This document shows, in pieces, positions 44,140 through 53,978 of a DNA stretch of 64,000 nt. Every line of letters starts with the position of its first letter. Within the stretch, counting starts at the first letter, position 1. Made by a program: the position numbers and the translations under genes. A model generated the notes under the pieces. That model saw nothing but the letters and a program-made list of their open reading frames with translations, did no database searches and had not been told where the DNA came from. The DNA is from Saprospiraceae bacterium. GTDB lineage: Bacteria > Bacteroidota > Bacteroidia > Chitinophagales > Saprospiraceae. The stretch is taken from assembly GCA_028279185.1 (NCBI GenBank), contig JANQSS010000099.1, forward strand, positions 166,111 through 230,110, given 5' to 3'.

Positions 44140-44150
44140 AGCTACTATGT

Positions 44151-47100
44151 TTAGAATGTTAGATTTAAATTAAACAGGAATGATCGTGTGGCAGGATTTG
44201 TATAATAATCCAACCCTCTGGAATTTCCGACACCTGCAAAGTTTTTGTCCGGGTCATTTCCATCCACATCTGATATGAGAAACAAATTTCTTCCGGTAAT
44301 GCTAAACGTAACTCCTGACAGGGGCAAAGCATCCATAACATTTTGGCCAAGTGAATAACTGAGTGTCACTTCGCGCAATCTTGTCCACGTCGCATCTTGT
44401 AACCACAGCTCGCTGTAACCTCGATTATTTGCGCCTTTTCCATCATACCAACGTTCATCCAGCAGGACGGGGCCTCCGCCAAAGTCATGAATATTTCCTC
44501 GCACGGTTTCGCCTTCTGTGAATTCATCACCGCGTACATTTTTTAATCCACCAGCAGGAACCACAACTTTATTTGCCGTAATTTCTGTTTTTCCATATCG
44601 CGAATTAATTTGTCGCGTCATGTCATAAAAATCGCCCCCTTGCGAGTGCTCAAAAAGAACATTCAAGGCTATATTTTTATATCCTAAATTCAATCCCAAA
44701 CCGGCCGTCCAATCTGGATTTGGATCACCAATAATGTCATATTCCGGCGTGCCTTCTGGAAATCCATTTTCATCAAGCGTAATGGTACCATCTTCATTTC
44801 GCGGCAATTTTCCTCCGTAAATGGCTCCCATTTGGTGACCGACGGCAGCTACACCATCACCCGTTCCAAAACCTGTGAGGCGTTGAATATCGGCACTGGC
44901 CAAGCTAGTAACTTCATTTTTATTCGTGGCAAAATTGCCGTAAGGAATGACAATCCAATCGGTACTTTTATTACGAAGTAAATTGGCATTAAATTCAAAT
45001 TCAAATCCGCGGTTTTCTAATGACGCTCCATTGGCATAAAAACTGCTAAATCCGGAACTTGGTGCCGTGCTTAATGTTAATAGAATATCTTCTACTTCAT
45101 TCGTGTAATATGTAAAGCTCGTGCTTAGCACATTTTTGAACCAGCGCAATTCTAGCCCAGCTTCAAGCTCGGTTTTAATTTCGGGTTTTAAATCCGAATT
45201 GCCTAAGTCATCATTTAATCTAAACCCTCCACCATTGGCATCAGAGGTTAAACTACCGGCAATTCCTGAGCTGTAGCTGAAGTTTTCATATGCCGTGGAG
45301 CTCCTGTAAATAGCGGGTTGAATACCCACTTTACCCCAGCTCAATCGCACCTTTCCAAAACTTAAGACTGACTCCTGAGGGAAAAAGCCAGATTCTGAAA
45401 ATTGCCAGGCGGCGCTTGCGGCTGGATAAAAGAATGGATCATTGATGGTCGAAGCCGCTTCCAGCGCACCGGAAATATCAATATATAGTTGATCAAAAAG
45501 CCCAAAATTAAGCGTAGCAAAACCTCGATTTGATCGACTATGGCTAATAAAATTATCCGATCCAATTTCCTTTGAATTTGACAAATTATAAATATTCTGA
45601 TCAGCTATAAATTCATTTCCATACACAGAATTTCGTGTGAATTTGCGATCGTTTATATTCCATCCCAGAATATAAGACGAGGTAATATTTTCATTTAAAT
45701 CGACATCGTATTTTGCAATGGCATCAAAATTTATTTCGTTGCGTGTCAAGTCATCAATGAGCAAGCCACCTGCACCTCGAAAAACAGGAGGAGTGGAAGT
45801 GGGCGTTGAGCCAATTGGATATAAATAGGATCGCTGATCATCAAAACCGTCCATACCGCCTCTAAATTTTATATTCAATCCGGAAACAGGATAAAAATCG
45901 AGTTCAGCGGAGTAGATATATCTGTTTACAACATTCGGTGCTTCTTGTTTTAGAGTCGTCCACAGTGGATTGTTGTAACGAGGATTGGTACCTGACCCGA
46001 TACCATTGCGATACGACCTGTGTCGCCCACCGGTTTCACTGCCTGAAGCATTCACATATGTGCCAGTATAATCGACGATATTAAAGTCAGCAGGATTCCG
46101 ATACAAGCCGAGTAACAATCCAGCCGTATTGGAATTTTGTTGAATTCGATTTGCATCAATGCGTGCGTATTTTCCTCTAATTGATAATTCTACAAAATCG
46201 CTGAATTTTCGCGAGGCCGTTAAGTTGACCGTATAGCGATCGTAATCGTTATTTAGAATAACGCCTTTGTGATTTGTGGTTCCGAGGCTAAAGAAGATAG
46301 CATTTTTATCATCTCCTGCACTTATGTCAAGCCCATATTGCTGCATGACACCTGTGCGGAAAACACGATCGAAATTTTCATCAATAAACGTTTCTTTTGA
46401 ATTTTTACCTCCGTGTGGATTATCATCTGTACCGTTGGCAACTGGATAATATCTCGTGCCCGTTTGGTCACCAATAAAATAACCACCAGACATGTCAAAA
46501 TCATCTTCTCCACCGGCGCGCGCTGCAATTTCATCACCCCAGCTTCGAATTTCAGATCCCGCCCTATAGTTTCCAAATCGGCCTTGACCGTATTTATCTT
46601 GAAGGTTTTGAGTCTGCGTAACTTCGTCGAAAGCAACAGACGAACGTAGATTCACCTTAAATCCTTTTTGACCTGATTTAGTGGTAATCACAATAACACC
46701 GTTTGAAGCACGTGAACCCCACAACGCGGCCGCTGATGCCCCTTTTAATACTTGAAGTGTTTGAATATCATTTGGATTGATGTCATTTAATCTCGACTGT
46801 TGCGATACACCATTGCCGGTCGAACTGCTTCCTCTTCCTTGAGAATTTCCGTTGCTCACCGGAATTCCGTCAATAATTATGAGTGGCTGAGTACTCCCGG
46901 AGATTGTATTTGCCCCGCGAATTCTAATATTTGATCCTGAACCGGGGTCTCCTGTACTACGTGTAATATTAACGCCGGCCATCTTTCCCTGAATAGCATT
47001 TGTAACTGAGGCCTCTCCGGAATTGACAATGTCTTTCGCCTTTACACTGGAAACAGCGCTTCCGGTCTTATCAGTGCGAACTTTGAACCCCAAGGCTGTC

Positions 47101-47423
47101 ACGACTACTTCCTCCAATTCCAGGCCAGCACTCATGAGGACATCGATGACTTCTTGTGCCCCGACGGTAATTTCCTGTGTTTCATATCCGGTATAGCTAT
47201 AAACCAAGACGGTGTTTCCATCAGGTACATCCAACGAATATGATCCATCAATGTCCGTAATCGTTCCGGAACTAGTCCCTTTTATCAGAATGGATACTCC
47301 AATAAGCGGATCACTTTCGTCGCTAACAACCCCGGTAATTGTGCGTTGTTGGGCCGTTGCTAAATTCACTGTGCCAAGGACACAGAGAAGGAAAAGTAAT
47401 TTTCTAATCATCTTAATAGGCAT
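44151..47423 (-). CDS. SusC/RagA-type TonB-dependent outer-membrane transporter (no STN domain)
   Basis: 1090 aa. Signal peptide (MIRKLLFLLCVLGTVNLATA; ATG 47411 is a possible start). It is followed by a carboxypeptidase-D-like regulatory domain ('GVVSDESDPLIGVSILIKGT'), a TonB box region near 'EEVVVTALGF', and a plug domain with 'IQGKMAGVNI', 'NIRIRGANTI', 'QPLIIIDGIPVSN' and 'GAAALWGSRASNGVIVITTK'-like text. The C-terminal ~800 residues form the barrel, ending in an aromatic-terminated strand (FLFNLNLTF). It imports substrate across the outer membrane with its SusD partner. Unlike the other SusC here it has no STN signalling domain. Confidence 0.93.
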   Translation of the reverse strand: MPIKMIRKLLFLLCVLGTVNLATAQQRTITGVVSDESDPLIGVSILIKGTSSGTITDIDGSYSLDVPDGNTVLVYSYTGYETQEITVGAQEVIDVLMSAGLELEEVVVTALGFKVRTDKTGSAVSSVKAKDIVNSGEASVTNAIQGKMAGVNITRSTGDPGSGSNIRIRGANTISGSTQPLIIIDGIPVSNGNSQGRGSSSTGNGVSQQSRLNDINPNDIQTLQVLKGASAAALWGSRASNGVIVITTKSGQKGFKVNLRSSVAFDEVTQTQNLQDKYGQGRFGNYRAGSEIRSWGDEIAARAGGEDDFDMSGGYFIGDQTGTRYYPVANGTDDNPHGGKNSKETFIDENFDRVFRTGVMQQYGLDISAGDDKNAIFFSLGTTNHKGVILNNDYDRYTVNLTASRKFSDFVELSIRGKYARIDANRIQQNSNTAGLLLGLYRNPADFNIVDYTGTYVNASGSETGGRHRSYRNGIGSGTNPRYNNPLWTTLKQEAPNVVNRYIYSAELDFYPVSGLNIKFRGGMDGFDDQRSYLYPIGSTPTSTPPVFRGAGGLLIDDLTRNEINFDAIAKYDVDLNENITSSYILGWNINDRKFTRNSVYGNEFIADQNIYNLSNSKEIGSDNFISHSRSNRGFATLNFGLFDQLYIDISGALEAASTINDPFFYPAASAAWQFSESGFFPQESVLSFGKVRLSWGKVGIQPAIYRSSTAYENFSYSSGIAGSLTSDANGGGFRLNDDLGNSDLKPEIKTELEAGLELRWFKNVLSTSFTYYTNEVEDILLTLSTAPSSGFSSFYANGASLENRGFEFEFNANLLRNKSTDWIVIPYGNFATNKNEVTSLASADIQRLTGFGTGDGVAAVGHQMGAIYGGKLPRNEDGTITLDENGFPEGTPEYDIIGDPNPDWTAGLGLNLGYKNIALNVLFEHSQGGDFYDMTRQINSRYGKTEITANKVVVPAGGLKNVRGDEFTEGETVRGNIHDFGGGPVLLDERWYDGKGANNRGYSELWLQDATWTRLREVTLSYSLGQNVMDALPLSGVTFSITGRNLFLISDVDGNDPDKNFAGVGNSRGLDYYTNPATRSFLFNLNLTF

Positions 47424-47604
47424 TTTAAATAAATAATAAAGTCATGCAGTCATGCGCTGATACATTGCTGCCATTATAAGTGAAGAGAGTAAAATTGAAA
47501 TGCTATACCCTGTTTTGAAGAAAAAAATGAAAAATTATTGAATCGCCTAGTGCCTGAAGATTACTAAACGAAGAAATTTCAGGGATGAAAACCGGTTATG
47601 ACGC

Positions 47605-47625
47605 CTTAAAATCGTTTATTTTAAG
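47605..47625 (-). repeat. Perfect AT-rich inverted repeat after the M14 peptidase gene
   Basis: CTTAAAAT and ATTTTAAG form a perfect 8-bp stem around a 5-nt loop, starting 7 bases after the stop of the M14 gene. No T run follows on the minus strand, so it is at best a weak terminator or an mRNA 3'-end stabiliser. It marks the probable border between the two SusC/SusD sub-operons, since the 208-bp gap here is the largest inside the locus. Confidence 0.45.
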
Positions 47626-47631
47626 CAAGGT

Positions 47632-48858
47632 CTATTTGCGTAAAACGAGCAATTTCATCATTTCAATAGCTGATACTTGGCCTTTTTCTTTGATAAAATC
47701 CCGAGGTGTGCTGTCGCCAATTTCATACGTAATGCCCAAGGCGCCAAATTGTCTGTAAATCCATCCTTTCGATACAGGTGCACCTACGTTTGATGGCTTC
47801 TCATTGGATTCTTCTCCCAAAATTCTCCCTACTTCTGACAACCAATATTCCTTAAATCCCTGAATATGCGCTGGCGTTTCGTTATTTGTATAGTATACAT
47901 CATGATATGTTGAATGAAAGTCAAGTCCAAAAATCACCTTTGATTTATTTTTTTTTGTGGTACGCACAATAAAATCTGCGATCTGTCTATTCTCTGGTTG
48001 ATGGTAATATGCCCAATCACGATTTGGATCGATGCCTCCAGCATTGTGCCTCCAATGACCTAAGTCAACACCATCAGGATTCATAAGCGGAAATACAAGA
48101 ATTCGATATTTATCGCGAAATCCCTCGGCCAACGGAGAACTCGAAATAACTTCATCAATAAATGCTTGCATCGCGAGATATCCAGTAACTTCTGGTGGGT
48201 GCTGTCTACACATAATTATTATGATATCTTTTTTTTGCTTATCTCCAGAGTACATATCAAGTAACCATAATTTTCGTCCAAGTTTGCTATGTCCAATGGT
48301 TGAAAAATATACGTCTTCATGCCTTGCTTTATCTTTGCACCATGCCTTGACATGAGACGAATTTTGCACTTCCTGCCCAGCGATATAAATAGTGTCGGTA
48401 GTTAGGTCAATGGCAATAATAACGTTAATGCTATCCGAAGTTCTTTTAACAAATTTGCTATCAAATTGCTCCCAATTTATTCCATCTGTACTCATTTTCG
48501 GTGGGTACCGGTGGCTGTGCTCGGTGTAATTTAATTCGAGCTTTATTTGCGTTGGTTCCGTTGCCCAAAGTCTGAATGCATAGTAGGGGCTTTTGTTAAT
48601 TGGGGTATTTTCGGGAGATATTGTGGCTTGAAACAGGTCCTGTTTAACATGTATAAAGCCATTTAATCGCGCTCCATCAAACATGTTATCCGCATGAACA
48701 CCTTGTTCCGTGCGATAAACTTTCTTTTCTTGTAATTGGATGGGTTTGGTCGTTGTGTCAACCGGTTTCGGAAACTCATGCTCTTTGGCTCTGTATGTAT
48801 TACAGCAACTAAGCAGGAATGAGGCAATGACGATCGGTAGTACTAAATAATTTTTCAT
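47632..48858 (-). CDS. M14 zinc carboxypeptidase, cytosolic-carboxypeptidase-like lipoprotein
   Basis: 408 aa from ATG 48858, which opens a lipoprotein signal (MKNYLVLPIVIASFLLSCC). ATG 48900 is in frame but would bury the signal. The N-domain is M14_N-like ('FDGARLNGFIHVKQDLFQ'). Catalytic motifs: 'CRQHPPEV', 'NPDGVDLGHWRHN', 'DPNRDWAYYH', 'DFHSTYHDVYY' and 'ITYEIGD' with the catalytic Glu. It is a paralogue of the M14 gene at 39888-41093. It probably trims peptides or oligo-glutamate at the outer membrane or in the periplasm, downstream of the first SusC/SusD pair. Confidence 0.88.
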   Translation of the reverse strand: MKNYLVLPIVIASFLLSCCNTYRAKEHEFPKPVDTTTKPIQLQEKKVYRTEQGVHADNMFDGARLNGFIHVKQDLFQATISPENTPINKSPYYAFRLWATEPTQIKLELNYTEHSHRYPPKMSTDGINWEQFDSKFVKRTSDSINVIIAIDLTTDTIYIAGQEVQNSSHVKAWCKDKARHEDVYFSTIGHSKLGRKLWLLDMYSGDKQKKDIIIIMCRQHPPEVTGYLAMQAFIDEVISSSPLAEGFRDKYRILVFPLMNPDGVDLGHWRHNAGGIDPNRDWAYYHQPENRQIADFIVRTTKKNKSKVIFGLDFHSTYHDVYYTNNETPAHIQGFKEYWLSEVGRILGEESNEKPSNVGAPVSKGWIYRQFGALGITYEIGDSTPRDFIKEKGQVSAIEMMKLLVLRK

Positions 48859-48937
48859 AAAACTAATTATACTTATAAGAGAGGATGCCGCCTGTTCCAT
48901 ACTCTTCTTGACAGCAAATTTTTTACGGAAGTGATTT

Positions 48938-50362
48938 CTATTTAAATACCCACATATCCACGTCCATCAGGTGACCTCCTTGCCGTTTAATTGATTTTTC
49001 CCAATTCGAAAAATTGGTATTTCGTTCACTTATCGGATACAAGTATCGTCTCGGTATAACCTTACTGGGGTTGAAGCTTGTGTTGACACCATTAGGTGGA
49101 CGGAGGTCCGGAAAGCCAGTACGCCTATAGTCTACCCAAGCTTGCAAGGGGTCCTGTCCGTATAGTGCGATATGTTTTTGTGTCAAAAGCCACACCAATT
49201 TTTCCTGAATCGACGAACAATTATTGAAGTGTATGTTGGCCGTAACAAATGGTAAATAGTCTTTTTGAGGAATATGCAATTGATTCATATGAGCCACTAC
49301 GGCGTCATAAAACAGTTTTTCTGCTTCGGATTCTGCACCAAGAATTAAATGGGCTTCCGCCTCTATAAATTTTAATTCTGTCATTGAAATTAAGGGCTGC
49401 GGAGTGTCAAATTGTCCCCAATAAATTTGCAGACTGTCAGGAAAATATATAATGGGAATACCATCCTTCATAATTGCCATCCGATCTAGTCGAATGTCAT
49501 TGGTTTCACGTAATAAATCGAATAAATAATTACTTAACGCCAATTGGTCTGGACGTTCGAATGAATAACTCGGTAATGGATGCGCCTCATTAATTTGACT
49601 CCCATATCGAAAGTTAGGCTCATCCAATTCAGATGTAAAGGCGCCTGAAGCGATATGGTCAAGCGCTTTCTCTGCTGCATTTTCATTTCTTTTTGTCAGA
49701 TGTAATGCATATCGTGCCTGAAGGGCATGTGCCGTCATAATCCATTTGTCTACATCCCCGTGGAAAATTAAATCATCGTCCGCCGGAGCATTCGATGTCG
49801 GCAGTTGGTGTAAGTCGCGTATAGCTTCAGACAGCAACCGTTGAATGCTACCATATATTTGTTCTTGTTCGTCGTAAGCTGGGCGTAATTGATTTGATCC
49901 TTTGAACGCTTCCTGATAAGGAATATCTCCCCAAAATGTGGTTGCCATTCCAACATTCACAGCCATTAATATTTTGGCAATACCTCGATAGTGATAGTTT
50001 TCCTCATCATTGGCTTTTTGTATAATAACATCACAGTCTTTCATGGCACCACCGTAGAGTCCGGTACGCCAAAACACATCCAATGTTCTTTCATCTATAA
50101 CATATTGCGAATAGCTGGCCGGCTGCGCATCAAGTCCGGTAAAATGTTGTACAATAGTGCCTGTAACACGGCCACCAATGGTCAGGTAATTGTGAGCTGT
50201 CTGCGTTATTGCAGCAGGTAATATTTCTTTTAATTCAGCATCAAGCGGACGCGTCGGGTCAATATTTGTATCGTGAAATTCGCATGAAAATAAAACCAAT
50301 GTAAACAGGAATACACCATTTAAAACCCAATGATTACTCCATATTTTCAATCCATTCAACAT
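48938..50362 (-). CDS. SusD/RagB-type nutrient-binding outer-membrane lipoprotein
   Basis: 474 aa. Signal with LFSC (Cys27), then 'NIDPTRPLDAELKEILPAAI', typical of the SusD-like subgroup also seen in the second pair. The C-terminus has 'EKLVWLLTQKHIALYGQDPL' and 'VIPRRYLYPISERNTNFSN'. It shares 1 bp with the STN-bearing SusC gene (stop/start overlap), so translation is coupled. It binds the substrate at the surface. Confidence 0.9.
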   Translation of the reverse strand: MLNGLKIWSNHWVLNGVFLFTLVLFSCEFHDTNIDPTRPLDAELKEILPAAITQTAHNYLTIGGRVTGTIVQHFTGLDAQPASYSQYVIDERTLDVFWRTGLYGGAMKDCDVIIQKANDEENYHYRGIAKILMAVNVGMATTFWGDIPYQEAFKGSNQLRPAYDEQEQIYGSIQRLLSEAIRDLHQLPTSNAPADDDLIFHGDVDKWIMTAHALQARYALHLTKRNENAAEKALDHIASGAFTSELDEPNFRYGSQINEAHPLPSYSFERPDQLALSNYLFDLLRETNDIRLDRMAIMKDGIPIIYFPDSLQIYWGQFDTPQPLISMTELKFIEAEAHLILGAESEAEKLFYDAVVAHMNQLHIPQKDYLPFVTANIHFNNCSSIQEKLVWLLTQKHIALYGQDPLQAWVDYRRTGFPDLRPPNGVNTSFNPSKVIPRRYLYPISERNTNFSNWEKSIKRQGGHLMDVDMWVFK

Positions 50363-53300
50363 TAAAAAATCGCTGTTAGGCTTAAGCTATATCCTTTTGT
50401 ACTCGGTAACGTAAAATAATCCCACCCGACAATATTTGAGTCACCACGCAGATTTGTTTCAGGATCTACACCTGTGTAATCGGTTATTAAAACCAAATTG
50501 TTTGCGTGTAAGGATATTGCAAACGTTGCATCTGATTCTTTCAATAATTTAGATGAAAATTGATATGTGAGCCCAACTTGCCTAAGTCGAATCCAAGAAC
50601 CGTCTTCAATATGATCTTCCGAAAGCCCTAAAAAGCCGTAGCGTCGCCAATAAATTCCTTCCATGCCGTTTTCAGGATTAGCCAGGTCTACCTTTTTAGT
50701 GTTTCTAACTCCATCCTGTGTAACGCCTTGAAATACGTATCCTCGAGTTTCACGTTGGTCACCACTAATTTTGGAAACTCCGAGGTAGCTCATCACTCCG
50801 CGTGTGCCATTCCATATATCACCTCCTTTACGTACATCAACATTAAAATCAAACGTTACGTTTTTCCACCTTATAGAATTACTGAACCCAAGCAAATAAT
50901 CGGGATTCGGGTCTCCGATTACGGTTTGAACATTGTTCACTTTCGGAAAGCCATCTTCTCCGATGATCCTCTGTCCCTGGACATTTCGCTCAATGGATGT
51001 ACCCACAAAAACGCCATAAGGTTGCCCTTCCAAAATTACTGAGGCGATAGACGAAAATGAAGCCAGAACAATTCCGGAATTATTCTGAGGCAGATCGGTT
51101 ACGATTGAATTAAATTTCGAAAAATGCGTAGTTAGGTCCCATCGAAGATTTGCCTTTTTTATCGGACTGATTTGTAATGCAAATTCAACCCCTCTATTTT
51201 TTATGGTTCCTGCATTTGTAGGTGTTCGCAAAAACCCGGAAGCAGCTGACACTTGTGCATTGACTATTTGATCTTTGCTAATCGTTTTATACCAGGTTGC
51301 ATCGACTTGAACTCGCCCTTTCAAAAATCGCAGATCGGTTCCAATTTCATAAGCCAATGTGGACTCTGGATTAAGGTGCGCATTTCCAAGAACACCTGAA
51401 CGTTCAAAAGCGCTTATATCAAATGCAGGAAATTCAACATCTGGCAGTAGGTCATCTCCATCAACAATAGCCGGTCGAAAATAGGTATCGGTCAAATATG
51501 ATCGTGCGTCATTGCCAACCTTACTAACTGAAAACCGCAGTTTTCCATACGACAAATGCGGCTCATCAGTCCATCCAAGCAATTCTGTAAACTCCAAACC
51601 AACATGTGCTCCTGGATAAAAGAATGAGTTGTTTGACTTCGGCAATGTTGATGACCAATCATTTCGCCCTGTCAGATTCACATACAAAATACGTTTATAC
51701 CGAAAATGTAAATCAGCGAACAAGCCGGCCACTTTTTTGCGTAACACACTTTGGTCAGACGAAATATTCAACGCATTGGTTATATTGAATACTCCCTGTC
51801 GCTCAAATTCTTCACCTTTTATTTCTTCAAGTGAGAATTCAGAATAAAAATAATTATGTCCTAATGTTGATCGCACGGTCCATTCATCACCCAGGTTTTT
51901 CTCGGCTGTGAGTAGTAGATCAGAATTAATATTGCTTGCATCAATATTAAATAAATCTATTTGTCCATTTGGATGGGAGCCCGAATTAATATCAAATACG
52001 CTTATTCGTTTATCGGCATACACGTCTAAGCCCATTTTATATGATACATTAAGCCACGAATTTATTTTGTAGTTTGAATAGACATTTTGAACAAGTCGGT
52101 TAACTTTATCCTCAAATGGATTACGATTTATGGACCAAAAAGGATTGTCATAACTTCCGTTTCCTCTAAAAGACCGTTGTTCACCATTTTCAAAAATATA
52201 GGCGTCCGGTGAATTCGCGGCATTTTTTCCTTTTTTCTCGTTCCCAATATCAAATGAAATGGGATTGCGAAATAATCCCAGGGGCACTCCAGAAAACAAA
52301 GAGCCCCGTTTCATTCTTAAACCTCTCGAATTAACGAGATTTGAAGACATGCCGAATGTCCATTTTTCATGCAGCAGCACCTCAAAAGCTGCCCGGAGCG
52401 TGTATCGATTGAAACTCGATCCTGGAATTATGCCTGTCTCGCGTAACTGTCCAAATGAGAGGTAATAATTAAACCAATCCTTGGCCCCGGAGAAGGACAG
52501 ATGATTGTCAAAAGTGAGACCATTGATAAATAAGGCATCGTAGGCATCATAGATATTTGCTTCAACACCGTTTCCTTCACCTTTCAAAACAAGCCGGCCA
52601 TTATTATCATATGGATAATTTTCATCTCCGTCATACTCTAAACTTCGAATATCGGGGCCGTAACTTGAATTAACGTTAGATTCAGGGCCGTGGTAAACCG
52701 CTTTTCCATTTTTATACCGACCCTGTGCGTAGGTTAATTGACGTTCAGGTAATTTGTTGAATTTATTCCAACCGAACGATGAGCTGAACTGAATTTTTGG
52801 TTTACCAACTATTCCTTTCTTCGATGTCATAATGACAGCACCGTTGGCCGCTCGAATTCCATATAATGCAGCAGCAGATGGTCCTTTTAAAATCGTAATT
52901 TCATCAATATCGTGCTGATTGACGTCAACCATACGGTTTGAAACGTCGACACCCCCCGTGCCGTTGCCAAACGTCGAATTATCAATCGGTACACCATCTA
53001 AAATAAAAAGAGGTTTGTTACTACCATTTATTGATCTCAGCCCTCTAATGAAAATGCTCGCCGAGGCGCCAGGCATGCCAGACGCAGTATTAATCCAGAC
53101 CCCAGCTGATTTACCGGACAAGGCACTTACAAAGTTCGTCTCACCTGGAGCGTTGAATACGTTATGTTTGATGTTGTCGGCAGAATAACCTAAAATTCGC
53201 TTTCTTGACTCTATTCCAACTGCTGTAATGATAATTTCATCGAGCTCGGTAAATGCAGATGAAAGGCGAATTTGATGCACATTTGGCTTGTTAATAACAA

Positions 53301-53880
53301 TGGATTTTTCCTCAAAACCGATATATGATATAACCAATTCCTGTTCGCCCTGTGGAATATCCAATGAAAATTCGCCTCGCTCGTTAGTGACGGTACCAAT
53401 GTTCGTATTTTTAATACCAACGGTTGCACCAATTAACACCTCATCATCCTCTAAATCCCTGACGACACCCGTTACATTCCATGTTCCTTCTATCTTCTGA
53501 CTCGCTGGAAATTTTTGATTTGATGTAGAAGTAAGCCCCTCCGTGTTCCTAGTAAAGCGTCTCGTTTGTTTTATTATATAATTACTTTTTCCGATTTTTT
53601 TGAATTTTAGTCCAATCGGACTTAATAGCGTTTTTAATATTTTTTTTGTATCAGTTGAAAGGTCGAATTGATCTGATATGAACACAGACTTAATGGTTTC
53701 AGGTTCATACAAAAAAGCAATTTGCTTTTCATTTTTAATATCGACCAGAACATCGGAGAGTGGTGTATTCGTATAGGAAAAGATTGGATTTTGTGTCTGG
53801 CCAAAAGAATAGGGTCGACACCAGATGCCAACAATTAAAGTGATAAAAATTATCCATGCGACTGGCTTCAAAATGCTCAA
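50362..53880 (-). CDS. SusC-type TonB-dependent transporter with STN signalling domain
   Basis: 1172 aa. TTG start at 53880, directly after an in-frame TAA; no ATG precedes the signal peptide. Residues ~30-110 form the STN domain ('FSYTNTPLSDVLVDIKNEKQ') that contacts FecR in the periplasm. A carboxypeptidase-D-like domain (~130-210, 'GVVRDLEDDEVLIGATVGIK'), a plug ('LSGKSAGVWI', 'IFIRGLRSINGSNKPLFILD') and a ~850-residue barrel ending in an aromatic residue (SLSLTAIF) follow. Substrate binding should be signalled through FecR to the upstream sigma factor, switching on the locus. Confidence 0.93.
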   Translation of the reverse strand: MSILKPVAWIIFITLIVGIWCRPYSFGQTQNPIFSYTNTPLSDVLVDIKNEKQIAFLYEPETIKSVFISDQFDLSTDTKKILKTLLSPIGLKFKKIGKSNYIIKQTRRFTRNTEGLTSTSNQKFPASQKIEGTWNVTGVVRDLEDDEVLIGATVGIKNTNIGTVTNERGEFSLDIPQGEQELVISYIGFEEKSIVINKPNVHQIRLSSAFTELDEIIITAVGIESRKRILGYSADNIKHNVFNAPGETNFVSALSGKSAGVWINTASGMPGASASIFIRGLRSINGSNKPLFILDGVPIDNSTFGNGTGGVDVSNRMVDVNQHDIDEITILKGPSAAALYGIRAANGAVIMTSKKGIVGKPKIQFSSSFGWNKFNKLPERQLTYAQGRYKNGKAVYHGPESNVNSSYGPDIRSLEYDGDENYPYDNNGRLVLKGEGNGVEANIYDAYDALFINGLTFDNHLSFSGAKDWFNYYLSFGQLRETGIIPGSSFNRYTLRAAFEVLLHEKWTFGMSSNLVNSRGLRMKRGSLFSGVPLGLFRNPISFDIGNEKKGKNAANSPDAYIFENGEQRSFRGNGSYDNPFWSINRNPFEDKVNRLVQNVYSNYKINSWLNVSYKMGLDVYADKRISVFDINSGSHPNGQIDLFNIDASNINSDLLLTAEKNLGDEWTVRSTLGHNYFYSEFSLEEIKGEEFERQGVFNITNALNISSDQSVLRKKVAGLFADLHFRYKRILYVNLTGRNDWSSTLPKSNNSFFYPGAHVGLEFTELLGWTDEPHLSYGKLRFSVSKVGNDARSYLTDTYFRPAIVDGDDLLPDVEFPAFDISAFERSGVLGNAHLNPESTLAYEIGTDLRFLKGRVQVDATWYKTISKDQIVNAQVSAASGFLRTPTNAGTIKNRGVEFALQISPIKKANLRWDLTTHFSKFNSIVTDLPQNNSGIVLASFSSIASVILEGQPYGVFVGTSIERNVQGQRIIGEDGFPKVNNVQTVIGDPNPDYLLGFSNSIRWKNVTFDFNVDVRKGGDIWNGTRGVMSYLGVSKISGDQRETRGYVFQGVTQDGVRNTKKVDLANPENGMEGIYWRRYGFLGLSEDHIEDGSWIRLRQVGLTYQFSSKLLKESDATFAISLHANNLVLITDYTGVDPETNLRGDSNIVGWDYFTLPSTKGYSLSLTAIF

Positions 53881-53978
53881 TTAAAACGATTTTAAATTAA
53901 ATCTACATGTGTCCTTTGGTCCACAGTGAATATAATACTAAAACTGGACTCCGTAAACAAGAAGGGTACTTGAACTGT

